DNA from: Pratylenchus scribneri
Taxonomy: Eukaryota > Nematoda > Chromadorea > Rhabditida > Pratylenchidae
Assembly: GCA_030063045.1 (NCBI GenBank)
Contig: JAQSEB010000059.1
Coordinates: 992,001 to 1,056,000, forward strand
Length of the DNA stretch: 64,000 nt
Reading direction: 5' to 3'
The position numbers and the translations under genes are program-made. Of this stretch, positions 33,675-46,115 are shown one piece after another. The first letter of the stretch is position 1; the number at the start of each line of letters is the position of its first letter. The notes below the pieces were generated by a model. The model was not told the origin of the DNA. It did not search any database and saw only the letters and a list, made by a program, of their open reading frames with translations.

Positions 33675-36600
33675 CTAAAAATTTGACATAAAATTCATAA
33701 ATTTCTCCTCATTCTGTTGGAAGGCGCCAATCAGGAAATTTCGTTTTGTGCCAAATTTGGAATTGCTGCGTTGGCGAAGGAGGCGACGGCGATGAAGGGC
33801 CCAGGCAATTTCCATTTTCCTTTAAAAATTCATTTTATTCCGAAAACCATAAAATTGTTTACCGTTTATAACCAGAAATTTCCGCCGCATTCTCCGAATC
33901 AGTCGTAAATTGGTCATCAATCGATAAAGGATTCTGCGTTGGATAAAGATCATCGCCAAATTTCAGGACTGGCTCATCAATGAATTGAATGTTGGAATCG
34001 TCCTTGCGGCGGCCTTCCAATTCGAGAAGGACGACAATATTCTCATTCTTCATTATTCCGCCCGGCACAAATAATGAAGTCTAAAAAAATTGATATTAAT
34101 TAAACGATTTAAAATGATTTAACCTGTGGTCCCAGTGAAGGCCAATATCGTCCAATATTAAATCTGAATTTTGAGTATTAATCCAAAAAACGTTGTTGAA
34201 TTTACCCATTAATGATAGCCACTCCATGGCCCCAGCCACGGGAATCGAAGAAAGTGTGCATTTGGGTCCAATCAATTCCATGAGTGTTGAATTTGGCCAC
34301 ATAAATTGATGGTTCATTGGCAAAATCATCGGACTAAATTATAAGAATAAACCAAAAACAATTTAATTTTACCTCATTTTCCATTAATTCCATTTCTTCA
34401 GCGAAATAACGTTGCACCGCCATTGAATAAAAACCATCCATGTCAACGCCACATTGGAGCCAATTTTGGCCAATTGGAGTGCCATCCAGCAGAACATTGG
34501 AAAGAATGCCCTAAAAATATTTTAATCGTAATTATTGACTAACATGATATTTTAGGATTTTTTTGTTCGAATACTTGCATTTGTATATCAACAACTAATG
34601 CACTAAAAATGTCTAAAAGTGCCCAAAAGTTGTAATAAAAAATTAAGGTTTCATGAAAATTTCAAAATTTTAAGGTCTCGGGTTCGAACCCGCCCAGAGA
34701 CCCATATTTTTTCAGACTTTATTGTCTCTTTTTTACTTTTTTAAACAGTCTACTTTACATTTCTAGAGCAAAAAATTTTTTTCAATTTTTAAATCCGAAG
34801 TTAAATCTTTAAAATTTTTCAAAATTTAGAAGTCGCGGGTTCGAAACCGCCCAATGTCCAATATTTTTTTCGTACTTGATTAACAATTTTATGTAGTTTT
34901 AACATTCCTTTAGGATATTTTTGGACGAAATGCCCAAAATTGATTAAATTTTGAATATAATAACACAAACCTTTGGGTCAACTTTTTTGAGTGGATATGT
35001 GAGACGGCCGGCATTCTCCACCAAAATGTCCAATCGTTGGCCAAGACGCCCACTAATGGTCAAATTCTTTTGGCATCCGGTTTTGTCACAAACACTCAAA
35101 TTCCCCTTGAATTGTCCGTCCAAGAAAATGTAGCCGTGATCGTGCAAATCAGGAATTTGTAGAATTCGGCCGCCCTTGTCCAAAGTGGTGCTGTACCAAA
35201 CGAAGGCATGGTCGCGGTCGAATTGTTCAAAATTGAGTGGTTTTCCCGTGGATTTGAGGCATTGATGAGTGTGGCCATAGGCTGAGGAAGAGTTGAGAAT
35301 TTTGATGAAATTGTTCAATCGAACGCCCATAACATTGTTGATTGTGACTCCACTGCAAATTATTGGGAATTATGCATTCATTTTTAATTTGGCTTGGTTT
35401 TGAGCCATTAAACCAAAATGGGTTTAAACCGTTTAAAATTGTTGGCCAAAACACAATAAATTATATACCATTCAATTTTCAATGCATCTTGATTAGATCT
35501 CTAGCCAATTTTGGGATATTTGGTTTGTGAATGTATGACCAAACACACATAAACCATTATAATTTTTTGTCATTATTGAACTTTTTTTTGCAAATTAAAT
35601 AATACATTCATTACTTACGTTCTATTCGCTGGAATTGGAAGCGGTGGAGTTGGCCAATTTGGCTTCTGGCCAATCCAATTTCGGATTGCCTCGAACAATG
35701 GAGTCACTTGCCCCTCTTCACTGATTGGTGCCGCATAATCGTAGGAGGTGATCACCTAAATTTTGAAAATTATTTTCATTTATAATTTAATCTTACTGGT
35801 CCATTTGTTTCCGCCCCATTCCAAAAACCAAAATTCGTTCCGCCATGCACCATGTAAAGTGAGAATGAAGCATTTTGATTCCACATTATTTCCAAAGCGT
35901 TCATGACTGGCTCAATTTGTTGCCGGTACAATCCTTTGTCGCCCCACATCGAAAACCACATTGTGTAGAATTCGGAATTCACACTTGGACCTTAAGATTA
36001 TGTAGAAAATTTATCTTTAATCCTGAAAAAGCTAACCTCCGCCAGAATGCTTCCTTTGAATTGCAAAATGATTTTTTACAGAATCTTCGGTTTGAGGTGG
36101 TCCAAAATCCACCGTAGTGAATGTATCTTGCACAGCACCGCAACTGGTCATCCATTCAGTGGGACCATCGGCTTAAAATATTGTTGATTGATAACTTCAT
36201 CGCCCCGTTTCTTACTTGTATACAGCACAACATCTTGGCCCAGCCGTGCGCGAACCAAATCACGGAGCCATTTTGTGTAGGTGTGGTCGCAGAGAACACT
36301 GCCATATTCATTCTCGATTTGTAGCATAATGATGGGGCCACCATTCTTGTAGAGGAGCGGTTGAAGAACTTGGAGTAGTACATTGAAATAACGCTCAACA
36401 TAGCGAAGATATCTATGAAAAGTATGAGGTTTTAATGATTAAAACATTTAAAATTCAATCCAAAACTTAAATTTACATAATTAAAGTTAAAGTGTGCAAT
36501 GCAAGTGAAATGCTATCACGAAAAAGTAGTTATAAAAACCTTGGTTTGCGTTCAAACCTTAATAAGATTTTTTAGAATTGGGGGCTAGAGATTTTTATTT

Positions 36601-38517
36601 CTTTTACTATCTCGTCACATATACTATTTCTCATTTTCATATATGAAAACGTAGATATTATTTTTTATCGTGTTCGAAATGTCTACATTTAATCTTCCTT
36701 CCTTCCCTTCCTTCTTCATTCATGTTTTTTTGTTTTATTGTCCCATGGTTTGGTTTGATAACATTTTTAACGACATATTTATTTTAAAAATGTTTAATTT
36801 TAGAAAATAATTTAATTGCGAAATTTGACATGGCTCCACCAACAGCAAAAACTGCGAAAAAACCTGCTGCTGCTTCAGCACTGAAAACCGAGGCCGCAAC
36901 TCCAAAAACGAACACCAAGAAACCGGTTAGGGCTGGAGGAAAAGGTTTGATTGCATTTTGTTACGGAAAAATGTTTCAAATATTTTCAGATCGTAAAGCC
37001 GTGACAAAGGCATTGGATGCCAAGAAGAAGGTGGTCAAGGGACAGCATACGGTTCAAAAGAAGAAGATCCGGACCTCTGTTCACTTCTACCGCCCATCAA
37101 CACTGAAACAACCTCGAGCACCGAAATATCCGCGCAAGGCTGTGCCCAAACGAACCAAGCTGGATGCATTTGCCATCATCAAAAACCCACTGACCACGGA
37201 ATCGGCGATGAAGAAAATCGAGGATACCAACACTTTGGTGTTCATTGTGGACGTTAAGGCTAACAAACATCAAATCAAGAGCGCCGTCAAGAAGTTGTAC
37301 CACATCGATGTGGCCAAGGTTCAAAACAAAACACAAATTCATAAATTAATTCAATTAAAAATTGCCAGGTGAACACACTGATCACCCCGCTGCACACCAA
37401 GAAGGCCTATGTTCGACTGGCCGCCGATTTCGATGCGTTGGATGTGGCCAACAAGATTGGAATCATCTAAATGAGACACATTCACCCATATATTTTTGTG
37501 TCGTCTGCCCCATGGATGGAGTGGAGGGGCCCATAAATTTGTTATATTGTTGAATAAAAAATTTAAAAAATGAATTTTCTTCTCTAACTTTTCATTGTAA
37601 ACTCGGAGTCGAATGTCGGCTTGGTCCTTGATAAGCCACCAAGGCATTCCACCAAATTCCAACTCCGCACAAACATACGGGCCAATTCGGAGTAGGACAT
37701 TCAGCTCATTTTGTTGAGCCAAGCGCAGGAATTGGGCCTATAGTGTGAAAATTGTGGTCAAAATATTTCCAACATTTTCATATTCATTCCATACCACATC
37801 CCGATCACCGGCAAAATTGAAACTACAAAAAAAAATGTCCATTTAAGAATTTTATTAGCTGGTTAGCATTAGCTCATTGGTAGTAAAGATTTTTTGTTAG
37901 AATTACTGTTTTTCGTCTAAAAATGAACAATTGAAAGAGTAAAAATGTATAAATGTGACAACAAAGCCCGAAAAAATTATTTGACCCTGAAAGGGTTCGA
38001 ACCTGCGACCTAACTTTTAAAGAAGTGGAACGATACCTCCACACCACTGAGATTATGTGACGATCCCCCTTTTTTTTTATTAAACAACTAGGCATTTTCT
38101 TTACACATTTTCAATACAGTAATCCGAACAAACAAATCCCTACCACGAATGTCCAAGTTTAGCCAATTTTTATTCTCCTCTGCTTACTTTCCCGGTGTTC
38201 CCTCATGAAAATTCCATGGAATGTAAACTTGCACTGCATTCAATCCCATCGCACGGACTCGATGGAGGCGATCTTGCCATAGTGAAGGATGGATTTAAAA
38301 AGGGGAGGGGGATATTGGGGATTTGGAATTAATTTGGCATTCTCACTCGAAAATAGTGGATTTCGCCGGAAATGTAGCGAAATGGGCGTCCATCCTTGAG
38401 GAAAACGTTGTTTTTGTAGTCAATTTGGAAAGTTCGCTGAGCCGATGATTGGTTTTGAGAATAATGGATGAAAAATGCCAACAGAAAAATGCAACAATAA
38501 TTTTTTACGGAATTCAT
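33675..38517 (-). CDS. Beta-galactosidase (GH35, GLB1 type)
   Basis: This lysosomal or secreted beta-galactosidase starts with a signal peptide ([14 protein letters not shown]). GH35 blocks follow in order: [88 protein letters not shown] (catalytic acid/base Glu), VNSEFYTMW (nucleophile Glu) and [15 protein letters not shown]. Beta-domain pieces come next ([33 protein letters not shown]), then [28 protein letters not shown] and [20 protein letters not shown] last exon joined at CG/G gives a basic C-terminal extension ending at 33675; without that splice the protein would stop at 33859. The 1.18-kb intron 36413-37588, between VYNEK and YLRYVERYF, contains the complete L23a gene on the other strand. 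Other introns hold SINE-like and MITE-like copies. Confidence 0.92.
34555..34925 (+). repeat. SINE-like tRNA-derived dimer
   Basis: Two units have B-box motifs GGTTCGAACCC (34681-34691) and GGTTCGAAACC (34838-34848), about 157 bp apart. They share TTTCTAGAGCAAAAAA-like joints and TCCAATATTTTTTTCG tails. They lie in a GH35 intron. Confidence 0.65.
35390..35585 (-). repeat. MITE-like element (copy 11)
   Basis: It contains AAATGGGTTTAAACCGTTTA and the left border TATATACCATTCAATTTTCA plus ATGCATCTTGATTAGATC, the same subtype as the copy at 21440. It lies in a GH35 intron. Confidence 0.65.
36830..37470 (+). CDS. RPL23A: Ribosomal protein L23a (eL/uL23), nested in GH35 intron
   Basis: This large-subunit ribosomal protein binds near the exit tunnel. 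The basic Ala/Lys-rich N-terminus ([15 protein letters not shown]) is joined across a 48-nt intron to [15 protein letters not shown]. It continues with [59 protein letters not shown] and [21 protein letters not shown] second short intron splits VAK from [18 protein letters not shown], and the protein ends [11 protein letters not shown], the expected C-terminus. The length of about 155 residues is normal. The whole gene lies antisense within one intron (36413-37588) of the beta-galactosidase gene. Upstream, 36430-36829 is AT-rich with a TTTTAG acceptor about 25 bp before the ATG. Confidence 0.95.
37870..38110 (-). repeat. SINE-like tRNA-derived unit with A and B boxes
   Basis: On the minus strand an A-box-like AATCTCAGTGGTGTGG (about 38052-38037) is followed about 35 nt later by a B-box GGTTCGAACCC (38003-37993). 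An AATAATTTTTTCGGGC tail comes next. It is one of the best-preserved tRNA-like heads in the family. It lies in a GH35 intron. Confidence 0.6.
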
Positions 38518-39759
38518 TTTCCGCTAAATCAGAAAAAATAATAATTAGCAAATTTTTCTTAATCAGCTTCTTTCCAAATTTGGAGTTCCCCTCCCTTCCC
38601 CATTAATTTTCTCATTTATTATTTTCTTCATAATTCCCAATTTTCCCATGAATTGTCGTGCAATGAAAAGGCAAAAGGCCATAATTCCCCTTTGGATACA
38701 GTCACATTTGTCCATCAAAAAGATTTCATTGACTGATAAAATGAATGGATGGAAGGATGGCCTCCTCTCCCTCCACTCAAACTCAACCACTTTTTTGCTG
38801 TTGATTAAGCACAAAAATGATTATTAGAATGAAAGGCAAATTAATGGGGGTAAATTTGAGGGAAATTCTCCAAAAAAAAATAAAATTAATTGGTTGGATT
38901 GGAATGGGACTTTAGTTAGGGGAATTGAGGTAATTTGACTTGCGAGGATTGTTATACCGCCTTTTCAATTCCTGGTCCGTTCATTTGGCCATAGTTCAAC
39001 AAGGAAACAACCAATTCAGGAAGGCGATATGCTATTAGAAAGTCCTAAATTTCCTCTAAAAAGTGGCTTAACTGATTTTTGAAAATTAAAATAATCTGTA
39101 AAATAGGTGGTTTTTCCTCCAAAAATGGGAGTATATTACACTCAAAGACATGCAAATTTTTTTAAAGTTTAAATTCATAAAATTTAAAATGGCCACTTTG
39201 TAGAGAACACTTTGGGCTTTCCAATGGTATATCGCCTTCCCGAATTGGTTAATGCCTCGCTGGATTATGGGACAAAATACTGATCTTCATAATCCTCAAT
39301 TTTCTAGATTCATCCACATTTTTCCATCTCAAATTTTACAATCAAATTTCTCCATTTTTCTATTTTCCACCATTTTCTCAATCATAATCAACCCCTTCTC
39401 TCTTTTCCATGCCTTTTTGGCCATACCAAATAAATAATTTTTATATTTTTTACTGATAAGGAAAAGGAGAAAGATTGCGGCGCCAGCCGGCGGAAACCAA
39501 CCGCCAATTTGTCCTTCGGGCCAAAATATTTGTTGGGCAATCATCAAATGGCGGCTTATCTACTTTTTTTTGATGTTGGTTGAATTCATTGAAAACATTG
39601 GGAAATAAACATGGAGGGGCCAAAATGCGTTTTGTGGTTTGTGGATTCTTCCCTCAATCCACCATCCTTCATTTTTTTTTGTCAAATAACAACAAATTCT
39701 ACCCCAATATTTCTCATCATTTACCAAATTTAAGAACATTTTTGTGAATTGTGCCAAAA
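38518..39759. other. Intergenic region with a MITE-like element
   Basis: This region lies between the divergent GH35 and polyprotein-allergen genes and must hold both promoters. A foldback element lies at about 38990-39262. The rest (38518-38990, 39262-39759) shows no gene. Confidence 0.5.
38990..39262 (+). mobile_element. Foldback/MITE-like element, family F, copy 1
   Basis: The left arm (GTTCAACAAGGAAACAACCA, GGAAGGCGATATGCTATTAG, CCTCTAAAAAGTGGC) is an imperfect inverted repeat of the right arm (GCCACTTTGTAGAGAACA, GGGCTTTCCAATGGTATATC, GCCTTCCCGAATTGG). The arms are about 90 bp. A second copy in the opposite orientation lies at 40968-41228. Confidence 0.65.
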
Positions 39760-42700
39760 ATGGGCCGCCTTGAGGCCATTTTTATTCTGGCAATTGTAAT
39801 TTTGTCGGCAACATGGTGGGGAAATTGGGTACTATTACAGTTTACGGGATGGAAGGGAAAAAGGATGATGGAGAAGAAGAAGCAGAAGAAGACGACGAAG
39901 AGGAGGAGGAGGAAGAAGTAGAAGAAGATAATGATGATGATGAGGATGTTGATACAACATGCCGGCGGCTTTTTGGCGTTTCCAACAGTAGAAGGCGCCG
40001 TGACCACCATGAAGGGCATCATCAGGGCCATCATGGCCAACATTCTCTGGACGATTATTTCCGCACACATTTGGCATGGCTTAATGAAAGCCAAAAGGAG
40101 GAGGTCAAACAAATGAAGTCGGCCAACAAATCGAGAAGTGAAATGCAAACAAAAGTGAGTGAATATTTAGAGAATTGAAGAATAAATTGGCCATATTTTG
40201 CCCATAAGTTAACAATAATTCGTAGAATCCATTTTAATTTAATTTCCTAGATTGTATTCTATTTTAATCAATAACAATAATGGGTTGGATTTAGTTTTGA
40301 TTAATCCAATATTTTATTTACAATTTTCTTTGTTAAATGGCCTCTGAATTCAGCCAATTTTCGATAAATTATTAGGACTGAAATCAAATCTTTTTCCCTT
40401 TATTTGAGAGTGGCAAATTATAGGTTTTACCTCGATGATTAAGTATTTAATATCAATTTGTCAGCGTTTCGGTGGATCAGTGACCTAAAATAACATTGAC
40501 TTTTCCTCATGCTATATTGGCTTAATTACTTTAAAACAACCCAATTTTAGGACATTTTCCTCACCAAAATATAAATTATTTCATTGAAAAAGGTGTTGGC
40601 CTGGTTCGATGAGGCCGAAGGCGAAACAAAGGAAAAGGCCGTGGAATTGATGCAAGGAGGATGCAGGGAATTGAAAAACGAAAGAAAGAAGGCAATTTTC
40701 CCTTCTCTTCTTTTACCTTTGATTTGCGGTAAAAATGCATTCTCTCAGGGCACATCACTCAAAATTTATAATTTAACAATTTTATAAATTCTACATAAGT
40801 CTTCTAAAACAAAACCATTCATAATGATTTTTGTATCATTTTAAAGAACAAAATATGCTCTATATAATTATATTAAAATGGTTTGTTTAATCCTCATATT
40901 TTTGTTGTTAATTTTGAATGAGTTTATCCATTTCAATAAATCTTTTGCTATTATTTCGTTTATATCTCAGCGAAACATTAGCCAATCTGAGAAGGCAATA
41001 TACCATTGGAAAGCCCAAAGTATCCTCTACAAAATGGCCATTTTAAATTTTATGAATTCCGACATTATAGATTATGTCTTTGAGTTTAATAAACCCGATT
41101 TTTTGGAAGAAAAGCCACATTTCTGGAATAAATTTTAATTTTTTAACAATTTGTGTTGCCACTTTTAAGAGAATTTTAGACGTTTTAAATGGCTGACCTT
41201 CTCTGATTACTTCCTTGTTGAACTTGGGTCAAAAACATTGCTTTTCCCTGCTGGAATTAGTCATTTATTTGAACATTTTATTATTTTATAGACAAAGACA
41301 ACTCGCCGCCTAATAAGGGATCATCATTTGGAGGGACATGAAGGGCATCACGGTGGCCATACGCTGGATGATTATTACAAAACACATTTAAGGTAAATTT
41401 AATGAGGAAAATGAAAGAATTTGAATAAATTTAAAGTTGGCTGACGGAGGCACAAAGGGAGGAGCTGAAGGGAATGAAGGGGGAGGGCAAAAGCCGAGCT
41501 GAATTACAACAAAAAGTGATGGAATGGTTTGGCCAATTGGAGGGAGAGGAGAAGGAGAAGGCCGGCGAATTGATGAAGGGAGGATGCCGGGAATTGATCA
41601 AAGCACTGTTGGGGGAGGAAAAGGCAGAGGAGGTGCGAAAAATGAAGGAGGCGGGCACAGAGCCAGGGAAAATTAGCCAAAAATTGGACGAATGGATTGG
41701 CCAGATGGAGGAGGGCAGCCGAAAGAAGCAAATGGCACTGGAATATGCGCCAACATGCCGGCGGCTTTTTGGCGTAGAATCCGCCGCATCCGGTGGTAGC
41801 AGAAGGCGCCGTAGCCATCATCATCGGCATCGACAAAATTATCGGCAAAGGTGAAGAGAAGGGGAATGTCGATTAATTTTTGGGCAATTTGTGAGGATTT
41901 TCATTAATTTATTCTTAAAAAGGCTTTGAGATATCCCAATAAATCCTACTTATTAATTTTAGGGATGAAGAAGAGGAAGAAGAAGTTCAATTGGAAGAGG
42001 AAAACAGGGATGATCCGGAAGAAGATGAAGAAGGCGAAAGTGGCGACCATCATTTGGACCGGCATCGTAGTTGGCTGAACAGAAAACAGAAAAAAGTGTT
42101 ACGGGGAATGAAGCAAAGAGGCCATGCCAGCCACGAATTACACGATAAAATCCACCAATTCTATGAAGTGTCACCGGATGAGGTGAAGGCGACGGCACGA
42201 GGCATTTTGCAAAAAGGATGTGAGGCCATCCTTCAACGCGTTTTTGGCCAATATAAAGCAGAGGAAATAATCCAAGCAAAGGAGGAGGGCGCATCAAATG
42301 CGGAAATGGACGAAAAAATTGACGAAGCGCTGGCACAAATTCGAAACCCTGGCAAAAGGGAGGAGGCAGCCCGTTTTGCGATGACATGCCGTCGAATATT
42401 CACAATGGTAGAGTATGGGGAGAGCATTTTGAATAAAGGCATTTTGCCCCGGGAACAATCAACTTGTTGCCTTTTAAATTAACTCATCAAGAACTGAATT
42501 AACTAAGATGATTTTGCTATTAAATTAAAGAGAGCAGACTCTTGACTATTAATATTAAATGATATTAATTTTATTTAAATTGGCTAAAAAATGATGGAGT
42601 TATGACCAAAACCATTTAAAATAGCCTTTACTATTTGCTTAGCGAAGTTTTCAGTGGTTTTTTGTTCAAAACTTCTTCAATTCTAAACCAGTTTAATCAA

Positions 42701-43321
42701 AATTAATATCATTTAATAGCCAAAAAACTGCTCTTTAATTTGATAATAAAATATCAAAATAGGTCCAATCCTTGATAGTTATAAGGACGAAAAGTTGGCC
42801 TACCCTAGAGAGAGAGAGAGAGAGAGCATTTTGTATGAATGTATTTTGCCCCAAATATGTAGATTGAACGCCGCCGTCGAGAAGTGGCACCGGCGGAAAA
42901 AACGCTGGAGGAAGTGATGAAAACTCATTTGAGTTGGCTGAGTGATGCACAGAAAGAGGAATTGAAGGGAATGAAAGATTCTGGAAAGGGACGAACTGAA
43001 ATGCATCAAAAAGTTATGGAATGGTTTGGCCAATTGGAGGGAGAGGAACGTGGAAAAGCATTGGAAAAATTGTGTGATGGGTTTGTTGGAAGGGGAAATG
43101 TTTGTGAAAGTGACTCTCATTTAAGATGCCGTGAATTATTGGTTTTTGTGCTGGGCAAAGAGAATGCCGATGAATTGAGAAGAATGAAAGAGACGGGCAC
43201 AAGTGAGACCGAATTAGAGGCAAAAGCCCAGGAATTGATTGCGGCAATCGGTGATGAAGACAAAAAGACAAAAGCCAAAGAATTTGGACCTGTTTGCAAA
43301 CGCATTTTGATGGCAAATTGA
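39760..43321 (+). CDS. Nematode polyprotein allergen/antigen (NPA, ABA-1 type)
   Basis: These proteins are made as tandem units of about 130 residues and cut at basic sites into fatty-acid/retinol-binding helical proteins. An N-terminal hydrophobic signal (EAIFILAIVI) is followed, probably after a short intron, by a strongly acidic leader and DTTCRRLFGVSNSRRRRDHH, the tail of a unit plus a cleavage site. Unit starts are visible as HSLDDYFRTHLAWLNESQKE, HTLDDYYKTHL joined to SWLTEAQREELKGMK, HHLDRHRSWLNRKQKKVLRG and KTLEEVMKTHLSWLSDAQKE. Unit cores are MEWFGQLEGEEKEKAGELMK then GGCRELIKALLGEEKAEEVR, ending EYAPTCRRLFG. Basic sites (GGSRRRRSHH, MIERRREVAP) separate units. The protein ends FGPVCKRILMAN. 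The second half of unit 1 is not found after CRELKN; a MITE-like copy lies there. The signal-to-leader splice is uncertain. Confidence 0.85.
40968..41228 (-). mobile_element. Foldback/MITE-like element, family F, copy 2
   Basis: This is the reverse orientation of the element at 38990-39262. The left arm has AGAAGGCAATATACCATTGG and AAAGCCCAAAGTATCCTCTA. The right arm has TTAAAACGTC-type complement and TTCCTTGTTGAACTT at its end. It sits in a gap of the polyprotein-allergen gene where the second half of unit 1 would be expected. Confidence 0.65.
42807..42828. repeat. (AG)n microsatellite
   Basis: About ten GA dinucleotides lie in the last long intron of the polyprotein-allergen gene. Confidence 0.85.
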
Positions 43322-43530
43322 AATAATGAATGAATAATGAATGAGTGAAATATTTAGCTACATGAAAAAAATTCAATTACAATTAATTAAATGCATTCAA
43401 TCAAATTAAAGATTAAACATTTTTACTAAACTGATGATTCCATACATTTTGAATAAATTTATTGGAAAATTAATTTAAAAATATATTAGGGAGGAGGAGA
43501 ATAATGGAGGCTAATAAGGTCTTTTGACCA
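43322..43530. other. 3' flank of the polyprotein-allergen gene
   Basis: This AT-rich flank has TGAATAAATT at about 43450. No gene is seen before the satellite starts. Confidence 0.4.
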
Positions 43531-46115
43531 ATAGGCGGAATTAATTTGTTTGGGGCAGATAGGCGGAATTAAATATTTGGGGCAAATAAAATGTTTGGGG
43601 CAATTAATGTTTGGGGCAATTAAAATGTTTGGGGCAAATTAAATGTTTGGGGCAATTAAAATGTTTGGGGCAAATAAAATGTTTGGGGCAAATAAAATGT
43701 TTGGGGCAATTAATGTTTGGGGCAATTAAAATGTTTGGGGCAAATAAAATGTTTGGGGCAAATAAAATGTTTGGGGCAAATAAAATGTTTGGGGCAAATA
43801 AAATGTTTGGGGCAAATAAAATGTTTGGGGCAAATAAAATGTTTGAGGCAAATAAAATGTTTGAGGCAAATAAAATGTTTGGTGCAAATAAAATGTTTGG
43901 GGCAAATAAAATGTTTGGGGCAAATAAAATGTTTGGGGCAAATAAAATGTTTGGGGCAAATAAAATGTTTGGGCAAATAAAATGTTTGGTGCAAATAAAA
44001 TGTTTGGTGCAAATAAAATGTTTGAGGCAAATAAAATGTTTGGTGCAAATAAAACGTTTGGGGCAAATAAAATGTTTGGGGCAAATAAAATGTTTGAGGC
44101 AAATAAAATGTTTGAGGCAAATAAAATGTTTGGTGCAAATAAAATGTTTGAGGCAAATAAAATGTTTGGTGCAAATAAAATGTTTGAGGCAAATAAAATG
44201 TTTGAGGCAAATAAAATGTTTGAGGCAAATAAAATGTTTGGGGCAAATAAAATGTTTGGGGCAAATAAAATGTTTGAGGCAAATAAAATGTTTGAGGCAA
44301 ATAAAATGTTTGAGGCAAATAAAATGTTTGAGGCAAATAAAATGTTTGAGGCAAATAAAATGTTTGAGGCAAATAAAATGTTTGAGGCAAATAAAATGTT
44401 TGAGGCAAATAAAATGTTTGGTGCAAATAAAATGTTTGGGGCAAATAAAATGTTTGAGGCAAATAAAATGTTTGAGGCAAATAAAATGTTTGAGGCAAAT
44501 AAAATGTTTGAGGCAAATAAAATGTTTGGTGCAAATAAAATGTTTGAGGCAAATAAAATGTTTGAGGCAAATAAAATGTTTGAGGCAAATAAAATGTTTG
44601 AGGCAAATAAAATGTTTGGGGCAAATAAAATGTTTGGTGCAAATAAAATGTTTGAGGCAAATAAAATGTTTGGTGCAAATAAAATGTTTGGTGCAAATAA
44701 AATGTTTGAGGCAAATAAAATGTTTGAGGCAAATAAAATGTTTGAGGCAAATAAAATGTTTGGTGCAAATAAAATGTTTGAGGCAAATAAAATGTTTGAG
44801 GCAAATAAAATGTTTGAGGCAAATAAAATGTTTGAGGCAAATAAAATGTTTGGGGCAAATAAAATGTTTGGGCAAATAAAATGTTTGGGGCAAATAAAAT
44901 GTTTGGGGCAAATAAAATGTTTGGGGCAAATAAAATGTTTGGGCAAATAAAATGTTTGGGCAAATAAAATGTTTGGTGCAAATAAAATGTTTGGTGCAAA
45001 TAAAATGTTTGGGGCAAATAAAATGTTTGGGCAAATAAAATGTTTGGTGCAAATAAAATGTTTGGTGCAAATAAAATGTTTGGGGCAAATAAAATGTTTG
45101 GGCAAATAAAATGTTTGGGGCAAATAAAATGTTTGGGGCAAATAAAATGTTTGGGGCAAATAAAATGTTTGGGGCAAATAAAATGTTTGGGCAAATAAAA
45201 TGTTTGGTGCAAATAAAATGTTTGGTGCAAATAAAATGTTTGAGGCAAATAAAATGTTTGGTGCAAATAAAACGTTTGGGGCAAATAAAATGTTTGGGGC
45301 AAATAAAATGTTTGAGGCAAATAAAATGTTTGAGGCAAATAAAATGTTTGGTGCAAATAAAATGTTTGGGGCAAATAAAATGTTTGGGCAAATAAAATGT
45401 TTGGGGCAAATAAAATGTTTGAGGCAAATAAAATGTTTGAGGCAAATAAAATGTTTGGTGCAAATAAAATGTTTGGTGCAAATAAAATGTTTGAGGCAAA
45501 TAAAATGTTTGGTGCAAATAAAACGTTTGGGGCAAATAAAATGTTTGGGGCAAATAAAATGTTTGAGGCAAATAAAATGTTTGAGGCAAATAAAATGTTT
45601 GGTGCAAATAAAATGTTTGGGGCAAATAAAATGTTTGGGCAAATAAAATGTTTGGGGCAAATAAAATGTTTGAGGCAAATAAAATGTTTGAGGCAAATAA
45701 AATGTTTGGGGCAAATAAAATGTTTGGGCAAATAAAATGTTTGGGGCAAATAAAATGTTTGAGGCAAATAAAATGTTTGAGGCAAATAAAATGTTTGGTG
45801 CAAATAAAACGTTTGGGGCAAATAAAATGTTTGGGGCAAATAAAATGTTTGAGGCAAATAAAATGTTTGAGGCAAATAAAATGTTTGGTGCAAATAAAAT
45901 GTTTGGGGCAAATAAAATGTTTGGGCAAATAAAATGTTTGGGGCAAATAAAATGTTTGGGGCAAATAAAATGTTTGGGGCAAATAAAATGTTTGGTGCAA
46001 ATAAAATATTTGAGGCAAATAAAATGTTTGGGGCAAAATAGGCGGAAATAAATGTTTGGGGTAATATTATATGTTTGCCAAAATGTGTTTTGCCCCATCC
46101 GAAAAATGTTCGCTG
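43530..46115 (+). repeat. 18-bp satellite, 2.5 kb, with higher-order pattern
   Basis: About 140 units of ATGTTTGGGGCAAATAAA are present. Variants are marked by GAGGC, GGTGC, GGGC (17 bp) and a rare ACGTTTGGGG (near 44052, 45270, 45524, 45807). The order of variants repeats in blocks, especially at 45190-45930, which indicates block duplication. The left border is AATAGGCGGAATTAA (twice, 43532-43575). The right border is AATAGGCGGAAATAAATG, then TTTGCCAAAATGTGTTTTGCC. The same borders flank the array in the GH27 intron. Very long open frames on both strands ([24 protein letters not shown]) arise only because 18 bp is six codons. Confidence 0.93.

Noticed and set aside
40584..40787. Tail of the allergen unit 1 frame after GGCRELKN
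   Set aside because: The residues after CRELKN do not resemble the unit pattern. They are likely intron or degenerate sequence rather than protein.
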